From Pedobacter frigoris (GTDB taxonomy: Bacteria > Bacteroidota > Bacteroidia > Sphingobacteriales > Sphingobacteriaceae), in assembly GCF_005116445.1 (NCBI RefSeq), contig NZ_SWBQ01000006.1, positions 154,435-218,434 on the forward strand: 64,000 nucleotides of DNA. Reading direction: 5' to 3'. Positions 17,180-26,465 of the stretch are shown one piece after another. The notes under the pieces are model-generated. The model had not been told where the DNA came from, ran no database searches, and saw nothing but the letters and a program-made list of their open reading frames with translations. Each line of letters starts with the position of its first letter. Within the stretch, counting starts at the first letter, position 1. The position numbers and the translations under genes are program-made.

Positions 17180-18870
17180 GTATCATAGATTGGTCAGTAT
17201 TGGTCGTTACGCTTGTGGTGATCGTAGTTTACGGCATCTACAAGAGCAGGGGAGCCCAGAATATTCAGGGGTATTTATTGGGTAATCAGTCATTGCCATG
17301 GTACCATGTTTGCCTCTCTGTAATGGCGACCCAGGCCAGTGCCATTACTTTCTTGTCTGCCCCAGGTCTGGCATATTCATCGGGGATGAGTTTTGTGCAG
17401 TTTTATCTCGGATTGCCCCTGGCTATGATCGTGCTGTGTATTACGTTTGTGCCCATATTTCACAGATTGAAAGTCTATACCGCGTACGAATACCTTGAGC
17501 AGCGTTTTGATTTGAAAACCAGGGCGCTAACCGCATTTTTATTTTTGATACAAAGGGGGCTTTCTACGGGGATCACGATTTATGCACCCTCTATTATTCT
17601 ATCGACTATATTAGACATCAACACCACATACACGACACTATTTATTGGTAGCTTGGTGATATTCTATACAGTTTACGGGGGTACAAAGGCAGTTTCTTAC
17701 ACGCAGATGCTCCAGATGAGTATTATTTTTTGCGGGTTATTTGCAGCTGGTATCATGGTGGTGCACCTTCTTCCAGGTGATATAGGTTTTAGCAAGGCAA
17801 TTAGTATAGCTGGTAAAATGGGCAGGACAAATGCGATCGATTTTAAGTTTGATCTTAACAATCAGTATACCGTCTGGACGGGGTTGATTGGAGGCTTTTT
17901 CTTGCAGTTGTCTTATTTCGGAACTGACCAGAGCCAGGTTGGCCGCTACCTGTCGGGTTCCTCCGTGAGTCAAAGTCGCCTGGGCTTGCTAATGAATGGG
18001 CTCGTTAAAATACCTATGCAGTTTTTGATTTTGCTGATAGGGGTTTTGGTATTCACATTCTATCAGTATAACCGTCCGCCAATTTTCTTCAATAGTTTTG
18101 AGTTGAATAAACTGGAAAACAGTAAATACGCGCCGGAACTCAATCAGATCAAAGCTGATTATGAGCAGGCATTTGAATTGAAGCAGGTCGAAGTAAATAA
18201 AATGAACATTGCCATTGATCAGGATGATAAGGAGGCAATTGATGCTCAACGTGTGGCGCTACAGGCAGCAGATGCAAATGAAAAGGCCATTAGAACAAAG
18301 GTTACAGACCTGATGGTTAAGAATGATGAACATGCCAATACTAAAGATAACAATTACATTTTTCTGAGTTTTGTTACGCAGTATTTGCCGAAGGGGCTGA
18401 TTGGTTTGCTGATCGCTATTATTTTTCTGGCCTCTATGGGATCTACCGCGAGTGCATTGAATTCTTTAGCCTCTACAACAGTTATTGACATTTATAAGCG
18501 ACTGATAAGAAAAGATGGATCCGATCATGAATACCTGCAGGCATCAAGGCTGGCAACGGTGTTTTGGGGCGTTATTTGTATTGTAATGGCTTTGTATGCC
18601 AGCAAGATAGGGAATTTGCTGGAGGCAGTGAATATACTTGGATCTTACATATACGGAACTATACTGGGTGTGTTTTTGGTAGCCTTTTATGTGAAACAAG
18701 TAGGAGGAAGGGCTGTGTTTTTTGCAGCTTTGGCAGCGGAGATATTGGTTGTGGTAATTGGTCAGATGGAACTGGTTGCCTATTTATGGCTCAATGTAAT
18801 TGGCTGTATGCTGGTTGTGTTGTTTTCGCTTATTATTCAAAAGCTGGTTTCCTCCTCAAGGTCAATTTAA
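17176..18870 (+). CDS. Sodium:solute symporter (SSS family)
   Basis: A 564-residue membrane protein with about 13 segments and SSS signatures: GNQSLPWYHVCLSVMATQASAIT in overlapping pieces, AYEYLEQRFDLKTRA, YFGTDQSQVGRYL and a late FLASMGSTASALNSLASTTVID stretch (Na+-site serines). Residues about 303-392 form a long charged, coiled-coil-like insertion between membrane segments (ENSKYAPELNQIKADYEQAF and following), seen in some Bacteroidetes members. The substrate is unknown. It is coupled to the upstream microprotein and in line with the PIG-L gene, which points to an amino-sugar or similar small organic solute. Confidence 0.9.
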   Translation: MSIIDWSVLVVTLVVIVVYGIYKSRGAQNIQGYLLGNQSLPWYHVCLSVMATQASAITFLSAPGLAYSSGMSFVQFYLGLPLAMIVLCITFVPIFHRLKVYTAYEYLEQRFDLKTRALTAFLFLIQRGLSTGITIYAPSIILSTILDINTTYTTLFIGSLVIFYTVYGGTKAVSYTQMLQMSIIFCGLFAAGIMVVHLLPGDIGFSKAISIAGKMGRTNAIDFKFDLNNQYTVWTGLIGGFFLQLSYFGTDQSQVGRYLSGSSVSQSRLGLLMNGLVKIPMQFLILLIGVLVFTFYQYNRPPIFFNSFELNKLENSKYAPELNQIKADYEQAFELKQVEVNKMNIAIDQDDKEAIDAQRVALQAADANEKAIRTKVTDLMVKNDEHANTKDNNYIFLSFVTQYLPKGLIGLLIAIIFLASMGSTASALNSLASTTVIDIYKRLIRKDGSDHEYLQASRLATVFWGVICIVMALYASKIGNLLEAVNILGSYIYGTILGVFLVAFYVKQVGGRAVFFAALAAEILVVVIGQMELVAYLWLNVIGCMLVVLFSLIIQKLVSSSRSI

Positions 18871-18876
18871 AAAAAT

Positions 18877-18949
18877 CGTCATCTCGATCGAAGGAGAGAT
18901 CTCTTGTTTAAGAATAGTTCAAGAGATCCCTCGCTTCCTCGGGATGACG
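18877..18949. repeat. Palindromic REP/MITE-like element, copy 2
   Basis: A 73-bp palindrome with the same outer arms as copy 1 (CGTCATCTCGA, ending CTCGGGATGACG) and inner arms GGAGAGATCTCTTG and CAAGAGATCCCTC. It begins 7 bases after the symporter stop, between two convergent genes, where it could also terminate transcription. Confidence 0.88.
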
Positions 18950-18990
18950 ACCGTACTTTCAGCATGACAAGTGTCATACTATCGTATTAT

Positions 18991-19839
18991 TTATTTCTTA
19001 GCTTCAGCAATCAAAGCTGTATTCAGGCGGATGTATTCTGCATTGTTGATTTCTGTAGCGATTTTTAAACCTTGCTCAGCAGTTGCAGCAGCAGCTTTTT
19101 TATCACCCATTTTCAGTTGTACGCGACCTTTCCAAAGTTTTACCCAAGGTGCTGTCGTGTTTCCTTCATCAGCTTTATTCATCCATTCCATGGCTTTATT
19201 GATGTCTTTGCCGTTTTCATAGTAATACTGAGCAGCCTGAAAATATGGCTTTTTCTCACCTTGCATTGCCTGATCTATGCTGGCCATCACTTTGCTGTCT
19301 ACTTCAGTGCCCAGGTTGATGTTGATGCCGGTTTTATCCCACAACAATTGTAATTGAGCCGAGGTAGGATATACATTTGCCAGCTGAATAGTGAAGGTTT
19401 CTACTTTATCTTTTAAAACTGTTGGTTTTATTTTTACCCTAAGCACGTCATCCGACTCTTTATAAGTGTAAGATCCCCATTGTTTAGAGCCTTTATTGAA
19501 GATAACGATCCATTCTGTTTTACCGGGAATTGTAAACAAACCATATTCACCTGCAGGTAAGGTCTGTCCTTCTACTTTTACTTCTTCACTGAAAGTGATT
19601 AAGGTTGCAGAGTTTGCACCCGTACGCCATACTTCCCCATAAGGAGCCAGTGCGCCAAAAACCTGGCGGCCTTTCACATTTGGACGTGAATAATTCAAGG
19701 TCATTTTTCCCAATCCAAAGCTTTGGGTAATTGTTTGTGAGGTACTCGCTTGTGGCATGGCGAGTCCTTGTGCCTGAAGTTGGGAGTTAATGGAAACTGC
19801 CAGCGCCAGTGTCAATAGAGTTTTTAGTGTCGTTTTCAT
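18991..19839 (-). CDS. Secreted DUF2911 protein with C-terminal TPR-like helices
   Basis: A 282-residue protein with a signal peptide ending LQAQG. The DUF2911 domain is plain: SQTITQSFGLGKMTLNYSRP in overlapping pieces, VFGALAPYGEVWRTGANSAT, LPAGEYGLFTIPG and the NKGSKQWGSYTY strand. From about residue 190 the helices (AMEWMNKADEG, AAATAEQGLKIATE) look like TPR units. DUF2911 proteins are common, abundant secreted proteins of Bacteroidetes with no settled function. It is convergent with the symporter across the palindromic repeat. Confidence 0.92.
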   Translation of the reverse strand: MKTTLKTLLTLALAVSINSQLQAQGLAMPQASTSQTITQSFGLGKMTLNYSRPNVKGRQVFGALAPYGEVWRTGANSATLITFSEEVKVEGQTLPAGEYGLFTIPGKTEWIVIFNKGSKQWGSYTYKESDDVLRVKIKPTVLKDKVETFTIQLANVYPTSAQLQLLWDKTGININLGTEVDSKVMASIDQAMQGEKKPYFQAAQYYYENGKDINKAMEWMNKADEGNTTAPWVKLWKGRVQLKMGDKKAAAATAEQGLKIATEINNAEYIRLNTALIAEAKK

Positions 19840-19963
19840 ATCAATGAATTGATTAAGTTTTGATTATGCTAAATTACGTTTCTTGGACTTAGTTAACGGA
19901 AAAATTTTCTTTGTATTCAAAACTTGACTTATGAATTAGAAAATCATTAACTAAATTAGCCAG

Positions 19964-21541
19964 ATGGTTCACTTTCGTTACACACTTGTGCTGCTCTCCG
20001 TATGTTTACTGTCTTTCTCGTGGATAGATGACCTTCCAAATCCAAAGCTGGAGACAGGTGTTTCCAAGGCACTTGCTGCTTACCGAAAGTCGGTCTTGAG
20101 TCAATTGAATTACAAACTTAGTCTGGATATTCCGGCTGATAAAGCCTCGTCTATTGCTGCTAAGGCAAGGGTAAGTTTTCAACTGAAGACCAACAAACAT
20201 CCGCTTCAACTGGATTTTAAGGAAAGGACTGAAAACATTAAGAAAATAGTGGTCAATGGAAAAGCTGTAACTATCGTTCATAGTGACGAGCATATCGTGA
20301 TCGAACCAAAATACCTTAAGTCAGGAAAAAATATTGTCGACCTGGAATTCATCGCCGGAAATGGGGCATTGAATCGCAATGCCGATTATTTATATGCTTT
20401 GTTTGTTCCCGATAGGGCCCGGACTGTATTTCCATGCTTTGATCAGCCGGATTTGAAAGCTACTTATGATCTGACATTGAGTATGCCAAATGACTGGACT
20501 GCACTAGCGAATGCCAAACTCAAAGATTCATTGCTAGCACCGGACCGAAGGACTTACGTTTTCAATACTTCAGATACTTTAAGTACCTACCTGTTTTCAT
20601 TTGTGGCGGGTAAATTTAAAACAGTATATGGCAAAACAGGGCGGATGACGTCGGAGTTTCTTTACCGGGAAACAGATAGTGTAAAAATCAGGCAGAGTGT
20701 GCCTGAAATCTTTAAAATTCATTCCGAATCTTTGGACTATTTCGAGAAGTGGACAGGTATTCCTTATCCATTTCAGAAGTTTGGATTTTCTGCCATCCCG
20801 GATTTTCAATTCGGTGGCATGGAGCATCCGGGAACGATACATTATAAAGCTTCCACCTTCTTTCTGGATGGTGGCGCGACTAAGGACCAGTTGAATTCGA
20901 GAACTCACCTCATAGCGCATGAAACTGCGCACATGTGGTTTGGCGATCTGGTAACCATGAATTGGTTTACTGATGTATGGATGAAAGAAGTATTCGCCAA
21001 TTTTATGGCTGATAAAAGTACAGAAGGCAGCGAAGGTGCCAATGTTTTTGATCTTAAGTTTCTAATAGATCATTTTCCTGCAGCTTACGGAATAGACCGG
21101 ACAACCGGTGCGAATCCGATCAGGCAGCCCCTGGATAATCTAAAAGATGCCGGTACTTTGTATGGAAACATTATCTATCATAAATCACCAATCATGATGC
21201 GGCAATTGGAGCGGCTGATGGGGAAAGAAAAGTTTCAAACCGGCGTAAGAGAATACCTTAGGAAATTTTCGAATGGAAATGCCTCATGGCCGGATTTAAT
21301 AACAATCCTGGACCGCTACGCCAGTGCTGATCTGCAGAAATGGAACAAGGTGTGGGTGGACGAGCCTGGCAGACCAGTTATTCATTATGATATGCAGCAA
21401 GAAAATGGGAAGATCAAAAAGTTCAGCATCATGCAATCGTCCGAATATGGAGCTAAAAGGTACTGGCCTCAATTATTTGAACTCAAGCTTATTTACCCCA
21501 ACTACAGCAAGGAGATCACTGTAGATCTAAATGCTGATTAG
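19964..21541 (+). CDS. N-terminal and catalytic part of the M1 aminopeptidase (as translated to the TAG)
   Basis: If the TAG is real, this 525-residue product is what the cell makes. It has a signal-like N-terminus (LLSVCLLSFSW), a beta-rich domain with FPCFDQPDLKATYDLTLSMP in overlapping pieces, GGMEH, HETAHMWFGDLVT and the transition-state tyrosine region LYGNIIYHKSP. It keeps the zinc site and most of the catalytic domain, so it might still be active but would lack the helical C-terminal domain that closes the active site in this family. Confidence 0.8.
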   Translation: MVHFRYTLVLLSVCLLSFSWIDDLPNPKLETGVSKALAAYRKSVLSQLNYKLSLDIPADKASSIAAKARVSFQLKTNKHPLQLDFKERTENIKKIVVNGKAVTIVHSDEHIVIEPKYLKSGKNIVDLEFIAGNGALNRNADYLYALFVPDRARTVFPCFDQPDLKATYDLTLSMPNDWTALANAKLKDSLLAPDRRTYVFNTSDTLSTYLFSFVAGKFKTVYGKTGRMTSEFLYRETDSVKIRQSVPEIFKIHSESLDYFEKWTGIPYPFQKFGFSAIPDFQFGGMEHPGTIHYKASTFFLDGGATKDQLNSRTHLIAHETAHMWFGDLVTMNWFTDVWMKEVFANFMADKSTEGSEGANVFDLKFLIDHFPAAYGIDRTTGANPIRQPLDNLKDAGTLYGNIIYHKSPIMMRQLERLMGKEKFQTGVREYLRKFSNGNASWPDLITILDRYASADLQKWNKVWVDEPGRPVIHYDMQQENGKIKKFSIMQSSEYGAKRYWPQLFELKLIYPNYSKEITVDLNAD

Positions 21542-21547
21542 GTAGAA

Positions 21548-22534
21548 GTGAAAAATGCGGCAGGTTTAGACGTGCCTTTATATGTGCTGTTTAACTCCAC
21601 AGGTCAGGGATATGGGGTGTGGCCGATTGATAAAAATATGGTAAATCATGTTTATGATATGGAATTGCCGCTAAACCGGGCATCTGCATATATATCACTT
21701 TATGAAAATATGCTTAATGGCAGGAGTATATCGCCGAAGGAATTACTTGAAGTCTTCAGGGAGGGATTGACAAGAGAAAAAGAGGAGCTCAATTTAAGGT
21801 TGATCAGTAATTATCTCAACGTAATTTATTGGGAGTTTATCACAGCAGAAGACAGACGATCACTTTCGTTATCAGTAGAAAAATCTTTATGGAGCGCACT
21901 TGAGCAGCAATCCCTGACTAACAACAAAAGATTGCTATTTAAGACTTATCAGGACGTGTTTTTATCAAAAAATGCTAAAGATGAGTTATATGCTATCTGG
22001 AATCAGCAGAAACCCGCTCCCGGAGTTCTAAAACTTAATGAGGATGATTATACATCGCTCGCATTTAACCTCGCTTTGAGAGAAGATCAAAATTCAGAAA
22101 TTCTGAAAAAACAATTGTCGAGGATTACCAATGCTGACAGGATTAAAAGATTTGAATTTATTATCCCTGCAGTTTCTTCGAATCCCGCAGATAGAGATAG
22201 ATTTTTTAAAGGCCTGGAGCTGAAATCGAATCGTGAAAAGGAGTCAAATGTAGGAACCGCCTTATTCTATTTACACCATCCCCTTAGGCAGGCCACGTCT
22301 GAAAAGTATTTAAAGAAAAGTTTGGAGATGCTCCAGGAAATCCAGACAACGGGGGATATCTTTTTCCCGCAAAACTGGCTGCAGTCTATATTCAGCTATT
22401 ACCAAAGTCCGTTTGCAGGTAAAGTAGTTAGGGATTTTCTACAACAAAATCCCCAATATAATCCAAAGTTAAAAGCAAAAATTCTGCAGGCTGTGGATAA
22501 CCTTTTTAGGGCTGAATCGCTTTTGAAAAAATAA
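21548..22534 (+). CDS. C-terminal domain fragment of the M1 aminopeptidase
   Basis: In the same frame as the upstream part, starting formally at a GTG six bases after the TAG, where re-initiation is conceivable but no strong ribosome site is seen. The 328 residues are a helical, ERAP1-like C-terminal domain (GQGYGVWPIDKNMV, then LNRASAYISLYENML). It has no catalytic residues of its own, so it is best read as the severed end of the upstream gene rather than an independent protein. Confidence 0.7.
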   Translation: MKNAAGLDVPLYVLFNSTGQGYGVWPIDKNMVNHVYDMELPLNRASAYISLYENMLNGRSISPKELLEVFREGLTREKEELNLRLISNYLNVIYWEFITAEDRRSLSLSVEKSLWSALEQQSLTNNKRLLFKTYQDVFLSKNAKDELYAIWNQQKPAPGVLKLNEDDYTSLAFNLALREDQNSEILKKQLSRITNADRIKRFEFIIPAVSSNPADRDRFFKGLELKSNREKESNVGTALFYLHHPLRQATSEKYLKKSLEMLQEIQTTGDIFFPQNWLQSIFSYYQSPFAGKVVRDFLQQNPQYNPKLKAKILQAVDNLFRAESLLKK

Positions 22535-22537
22535 CCG

Positions 22538-23311
22538 TCACTTGATTTCCTTGTAGGTTATTTTGTAGGTCTGACTTTTATTGTTTTTAGCAATGGTAAG
22601 TTCAGAGGGATAATTTTCAGAATTATATTTATAGGTATATGTTGTTTTTTCGGTATTGGAATTATAGCCGAGTGGGTTATTAATAGCGTGATTGAAAAAA
22701 TCGTAGCCGGTTTCTAAGAATAACAGCTGAGTATGTTTAACACTTTTGAAAATCCCATTTTTGCTATCATAGGAGTAACTAAAATTAGTTGTGAGGCTGG
22801 ATACGAGGTCGTTTGTAGATATGGCCGACGGGTTAAATGAAGAGTACGTAAGTGTTTGCTCTTTAAACAACTTCTTGTCCGCACCAAAATAGCTGATCTT
22901 CATAATTTGATCTGCTGCATTTTTTGTTAGAAATCGATGACCTGTGGGGGTTAGGAGATTGCCATCTTCATCAAAGGAGCTGATTTTAGTTTTCATGACG
23001 TCTGAAAAATTATACTCACTAAAGCTCATGGGCTTATCATATTTAAATCGCCTCAGTTTTAATGGCAAGTCATTTTTATAGGTGATTTGAGATTTATAGC
23101 CATCAGAGTTTTCAATTTCAGTGAGGTTATTGTCTTGATATTTTAAATAAATCGCCAGTTTATCAGATTCGAGTTTAACAGGAAGAAACACTTTTTGTGC
23201 AGGCCGGTCCTCAGGAGGCTGAATGGGATCTGGTTTAAATGATTTATTTTTTTTACAGGAAATGATCAGCAGTGACAAAAGGTAAATGATAACTGTTTCT
23301 TTAGCTTTCAT
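22538..23311 (-). CDS. Hypothetical lipoprotein with YD-like beta repeats
   Basis: A 257-residue protein with a lipoprotein signal (LLIISC, Cys19), then a Lys/Pro-rich linker. The body is made of short beta strands with repeated phrases such as YLKYQDNNLTEIENSDG, SQITYKNDLPLKLRRF, MKISYFGADKKLFKEQTLTY and TYKYNSENYPSEL. This pattern is like DUF4595/YD-repeat lipoproteins of Bacteroidetes. No enzyme motif is seen. Its end lies 3 bases from the convergent aminopeptidase end. It is AT-rich compared with its neighbours. Confidence 0.65.
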   Translation of the reverse strand: MKAKETVIIYLLSLLIISCKKNKSFKPDPIQPPEDRPAQKVFLPVKLESDKLAIYLKYQDNNLTEIENSDGYKSQITYKNDLPLKLRRFKYDKPMSFSEYNFSDVMKTKISSFDEDGNLLTPTGHRFLTKNAADQIMKISYFGADKKLFKEQTLTYSSFNPSAISTNDLVSSLTTNFSYSYDSKNGIFKSVKHTQLLFLETGYDFFNHAINNPLGYNSNTEKTTYTYKYNSENYPSELTIAKNNKSQTYKITYKEIK

Positions 23312-23622
23312 GATTATAAGTTTTATAAAAACAAATATATATGTATTTATCTTTATGTGTACTTTTATTTCATTTTTAATTAAACATAATTTCTTGATAT
23401 TAAATTTAAATTTCTTTATTGTGTTGGTTGAATACTGAATAGTTATCCGGGATTGTTAATCTTGAATACAATTTTTTGGAATATTATTTCAATTACTAAT
23501 GCTTGGTTTTGCTGACATTTTTTTACTGAAAATAGCCTGTAATTTGATTCAGAATGACGATTCTGTGCAAATAAACCCTTACTTTTATAGCAAATTTTTT
23601 AGCACGTAACGTTTATTAAAAT
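23312..23622. other. 311-bp AT-rich intergenic region upstream of cydAB
   Basis: This holds the divergent control regions of the lipoprotein gene and cydAB. I saw no exact TAnnTTTG box close to cydA, no convincing FNR/CRP-type palindrome and no open frame of note. Confidence 0.5.
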
Positions 23623-24951
23623 ATGGACGATTTTTTAGCTGCCCGCCTCCAGATGGCCTTTTCACTTGGCTTTCACATTATTTTTGCTTGTATTGGTATG
23701 GTAATGCCTTTTTTTATGTCAGTAGCACACTTTTATTGGCTTAAGACCAAAAATGTGGTCTACAGGGATGTTACCAAGGCCTGGAGTAGGGGTGTGGCTA
23801 TTTTTTTCGCAACTGGTGCTGTTTCCGGGACTGTACTGTCATTTGAACTTGGTCTGCTCTGGCCCAAATTTATGGAGCATGCCGGACCTATATTTGGAAT
23901 GCCGTTTTCTTTAGAGGGGACGGCATTTTTTATAGAGGCGATCGCATTGGGATTTTATTTGTACGGATGGGATAAAATCAATGCCTGGTTTCATTGGGCT
24001 ACGGGAGTTGTTGTTGGAATTAGCGGATTGTTGTCGGGGATACTTGTGGTTGCTGCAAATTCATGGATGAACAGTCCTTCCGGTTTTGATTATATCAACG
24101 GGGAATACCTGAATATAGACCCTATTAAGGCTATGTTTAACGATGCGTGGTTTTCACAGGCATTACATATGTGTATTGCTGCTTTTGTCTCTACGGGTTT
24201 TGCAGTTGCTGGCGTACATGCTTTAATGATTTTGAGGGGTCGGAATGTGCAGTTTCATCATAAGGCTTTTAAGATCGCAGCAATATTCGGAACTGTAGCT
24301 GCTTGTCTGCAGCCCTTAAGCGGAGATATTTCTGCTAAAGATATTGCTAAACGCCAGCCCGAGAAACTTGCAGCAATGGAAGCGCATTTTCATACTGAGA
24401 GAAATGCGCCGTTGATCATCGGCGGGATTCCGGATACAGCTAATAGCCGTGTGGATTATGCGATTAAGATACCTGGATTGCTGAGTTTTATGGCGACAGG
24501 CGATTTTAATGGGGAAGTAAAGGGATTGGATCAGGTGCCTAAGGAAGACAGACCTCCGGTTGCCATTACACATTATGCTTTTCAGATTATGGTTGGTTTG
24601 GGTATGGCGATGGTGTTGATTTCCGTACTATACTTCATTGCCTTATGGAAAAAGAAATCCTGGATGGAAAGTAAATGGTTGATGAAGTTGTTCGTCATTG
24701 CTATACCTATGGGGTTCATTGCATTGGAGGCTGGGTGGACTGTCACTGAAGTAGGTCGCCAGCCCTGGATCATTAGAGGCATCATGCGTACCGCAGATGC
24801 AGTTACCCCAATGCCCGGTATCGCATATTCTTTTTATTTGTTTACCGCAGTTTATATCTCACTATCCATCATTGTGAGTTTATTGTTGTACAGGCAAATT
24901 ACAATGGTGGGCAAGTTATATGATTCAACTGCTAAAGATTCTGAATTATGA
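23623..24951 (+). CDS. cydA: Cytochrome bd quinol oxidase subunit I
   Basis: A 442-residue membrane protein with the CydA pattern: ARLQMAFSLGFHIIF (H18, haem b595 ligand), MPFFMSVAHFYWL, WSRGVAIFFATGAVSGTVLSFE in overlapping pieces, FGMPFSLEGTAFFIEAIALG (Glu in the conserved helix), ALHMCIAAFVSTGFAVAG (His ligand of b558) and ALEAGWTVTEVGRQPW. The periplasmic Q-loop is short, as is usual in Bacteroidetes. With CydB it oxidises quinol and reduces O2 at low oxygen. Its stop overlaps the cydB start as ATGA. Confidence 0.96.
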   Translation: MDDFLAARLQMAFSLGFHIIFACIGMVMPFFMSVAHFYWLKTKNVVYRDVTKAWSRGVAIFFATGAVSGTVLSFELGLLWPKFMEHAGPIFGMPFSLEGTAFFIEAIALGFYLYGWDKINAWFHWATGVVVGISGLLSGILVVAANSWMNSPSGFDYINGEYLNIDPIKAMFNDAWFSQALHMCIAAFVSTGFAVAGVHALMILRGRNVQFHHKAFKIAAIFGTVAACLQPLSGDISAKDIAKRQPEKLAAMEAHFHTERNAPLIIGGIPDTANSRVDYAIKIPGLLSFMATGDFNGEVKGLDQVPKEDRPPVAITHYAFQIMVGLGMAMVLISVLYFIALWKKKSWMESKWLMKLFVIAIPMGFIALEAGWTVTEVGRQPWIIRGIMRTADAVTPMPGIAYSFYLFTAVYISLSIIVSLLLYRQITMVGKLYDSTAKDSEL

Positions 24952-25949
24952 TATATGTAGTTATTGTTTTCCTCTGGACATCTATTCTTTTGTATATACT
25001 ATTAGGCGGGGCTGATTTTGGTGCGGGAATAATCGAATTGCTTACGTCTAAGACCAATAAACCTAAGACGCGTAAAACGATGTATAAGGCAATTGGTCCG
25101 ATATGGGAAGCCAATCATATGTGGCTGATCATAGCAATTGTGATCTTGTTCGTTGGTTTTCCAAAAATTTATACCACAATATCCGTTTACCTTCATATAC
25201 CTCTTGTATGTATGTTGTTGGGGATAATAGCGCGGGGAACTGCTTTTGTATTTAGAAATTATGATGCTGTAAAGGACGATATGCAGAAGATATACACGCC
25301 TATATTTGTTTATTCAAGTCTGATTACCCCCTTCTTTTTAGGGATTATTGCGGCCAGTTCAGTTTCCGGGCAAATCGATCCTCAGGCAAGTGATTTTTTA
25401 TCTGCCTACGTATTTAGCTGGCTCAATTGGTTCTCAGTAGCTGTAGGCATTTTTACGGTCAGTATCTGTGGTTTTCTTGCAACTATTTTTATTATTGGCC
25501 AGACAGACAATGATGGCGACAGGCAGCATTTTGTAGGTAAAGCAAAGCGTACCATTTTTATCGTCATGTTTTGCGGAGCTTTGGTTTTCATTGCTGCACA
25601 TGTAGAACAGATACCTATTGTCGATTGGATATTTGGTGATACCCCTGGTCTGATAGCCATTATTGCGGCTAGTATTTCTTTGATTTTTATGTGGTATGCA
25701 TTGAATAAAGATCAACCTATATCATTACGTCTGCTGGCAGGTTTTCAGGTGACAATGATTTTGTTTGCGGCTACGTATACTCATTTCCCCGACATCGTGT
25801 TGCTTAAGGGCGGTGCTAATCTGTCATTACTTACACATCAGGGGCAGGCAAAAACGATAGCATCATTAGGCTATGCGCTCCTCATTGGGAGTATTTTTAT
25901 ATTACCTGCATTGGGTTATCTGATTTACATTTTTCAGCAGAAAAGGTAG
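24948..25949 (+). CDS. cydB: Cytochrome bd quinol oxidase subunit II
   Basis: A 333-residue membrane protein, coupled to cydA by a 4-base overlap. It has the CydB N-terminus WTSILLYILLGGADFGAGIIELL in overlapping pieces, the GPIWEANHMWLIIAIVILFVGFP stretch and the later FRNYDAVKDDMQ and LARGTAF-like regions. It completes the bd oxidase heterodimer in the inner membrane. No cydX-like microprotein is visible in the 100 bases after it. Confidence 0.95.
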   Translation: MIYVVIVFLWTSILLYILLGGADFGAGIIELLTSKTNKPKTRKTMYKAIGPIWEANHMWLIIAIVILFVGFPKIYTTISVYLHIPLVCMLLGIIARGTAFVFRNYDAVKDDMQKIYTPIFVYSSLITPFFLGIIAASSVSGQIDPQASDFLSAYVFSWLNWFSVAVGIFTVSICGFLATIFIIGQTDNDGDRQHFVGKAKRTIFIVMFCGALVFIAAHVEQIPIVDWIFGDTPGLIAIIAASISLIFMWYALNKDQPISLRLLAGFQVTMILFAATYTHFPDIVLLKGGANLSLLTHQGQAKTIASLGYALLIGSIFILPALGYLIYIFQQKR

Positions 25950-26051
25950 GTTTGTGTTGTTTTATCAGGCTTTGGATATAAAGATTTAAAATAATTGAAA
26001 CAATACTGACGTATAAATCCTTTTTAAGCAGAGGTTTAATTTAGAAAGAAT

Positions 26052-26465
26052 ATGGATCGGTTAATCATAGAAGCAACATTTGAAGATGTAAATGAAATTT
26101 CTTTGTTGAAAAACAATAACGCTTTGGATCCAAATGCCACGTTGGTGCTTGGGTTTAAGATTGTAAATACAGATCAGGTAATCCATGCTTTTTCAACATT
26201 GAAGAAAATCGCGGTGCAGCATTCTTTTGAACTTGTAATTTGTAAAACCATGAATGCCCGCATCTATGATATTGAACTCAAAACAAATGGCCTTGACGAA
26301 CCGGTAAGGATCAATAATAAAGCCATCACCAACGAAACTTTGGGATCTATCGAGGACGAGGCTACCAGTAAAACTGCAATGAGAATTGGACTTAATGTTA
26401 GTCCTGAAGAAAACTGGATACCTGTAACATCGATAAACATCAAAAATTGTGAGATTACATCCTAG
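26052..26465 (+). CDS. Hypothetical protein, unknown family
   Basis: A 137-residue soluble protein (MDRLIIEATFEDVNEISLL), mixed alpha/beta, with no signal peptide, membrane segment or motif that I recognise. Phrases such as LVLGFKIVNTDQVIHAFSTLKK suggest a ferredoxin-like or ACT-like fold, but this is only an impression. It follows cydB by 102 bases in the same direction and precedes a 317-bp gap, so it may be a single-gene unit. Codon usage resembles its neighbours. Confidence 0.6.
   Translation: MDRLIIEATFEDVNEISLLKNNNALDPNATLVLGFKIVNTDQVIHAFSTLKKIAVQHSFELVICKTMNARIYDIELKTNGLDEPVRINNKAITNETLGSIEDEATSKTAMRIGLNVSPEENWIPVTSINIKNCEITS

Larger units (their letters stand above)
19964..22534 (+). 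pseudogene. M1-family aminopeptidase interrupted by an in-frame TAG
   Basis: One continuous reading frame of 857 codons runs here, except for a TAG at codon 526 (21539-21541). Both sides belong to the same M1 (gluzincin) aminopeptidase: an N-terminal beta-domain, the exopeptidase motif GGMEH, the zinc motif HETAH (H319, H323) with E342 as third ligand, then a C-terminal helical domain after the stop. Because the two halves stay in frame with nothing lost around the junction (LNAD, stop, VEVKN), a single base change such as CAG, AAG or GAG to TAG is enough to explain it. It could be a real nonsense mutation or a sequencing error. The catalytic domain lies before the stop. Confidence 0.85.

Noticed and set aside
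21548..22534. Independent gene starting with GTG
   Set aside because: Same frame as the upstream aminopeptidase and a recognisable C-terminal domain of it, with no own start signals.
23480..23560. Possible FNR-type palindrome upstream of cydAB
   Set aside because: Only a TTGAT half is seen, without a matching ATCAA half at the right distance.
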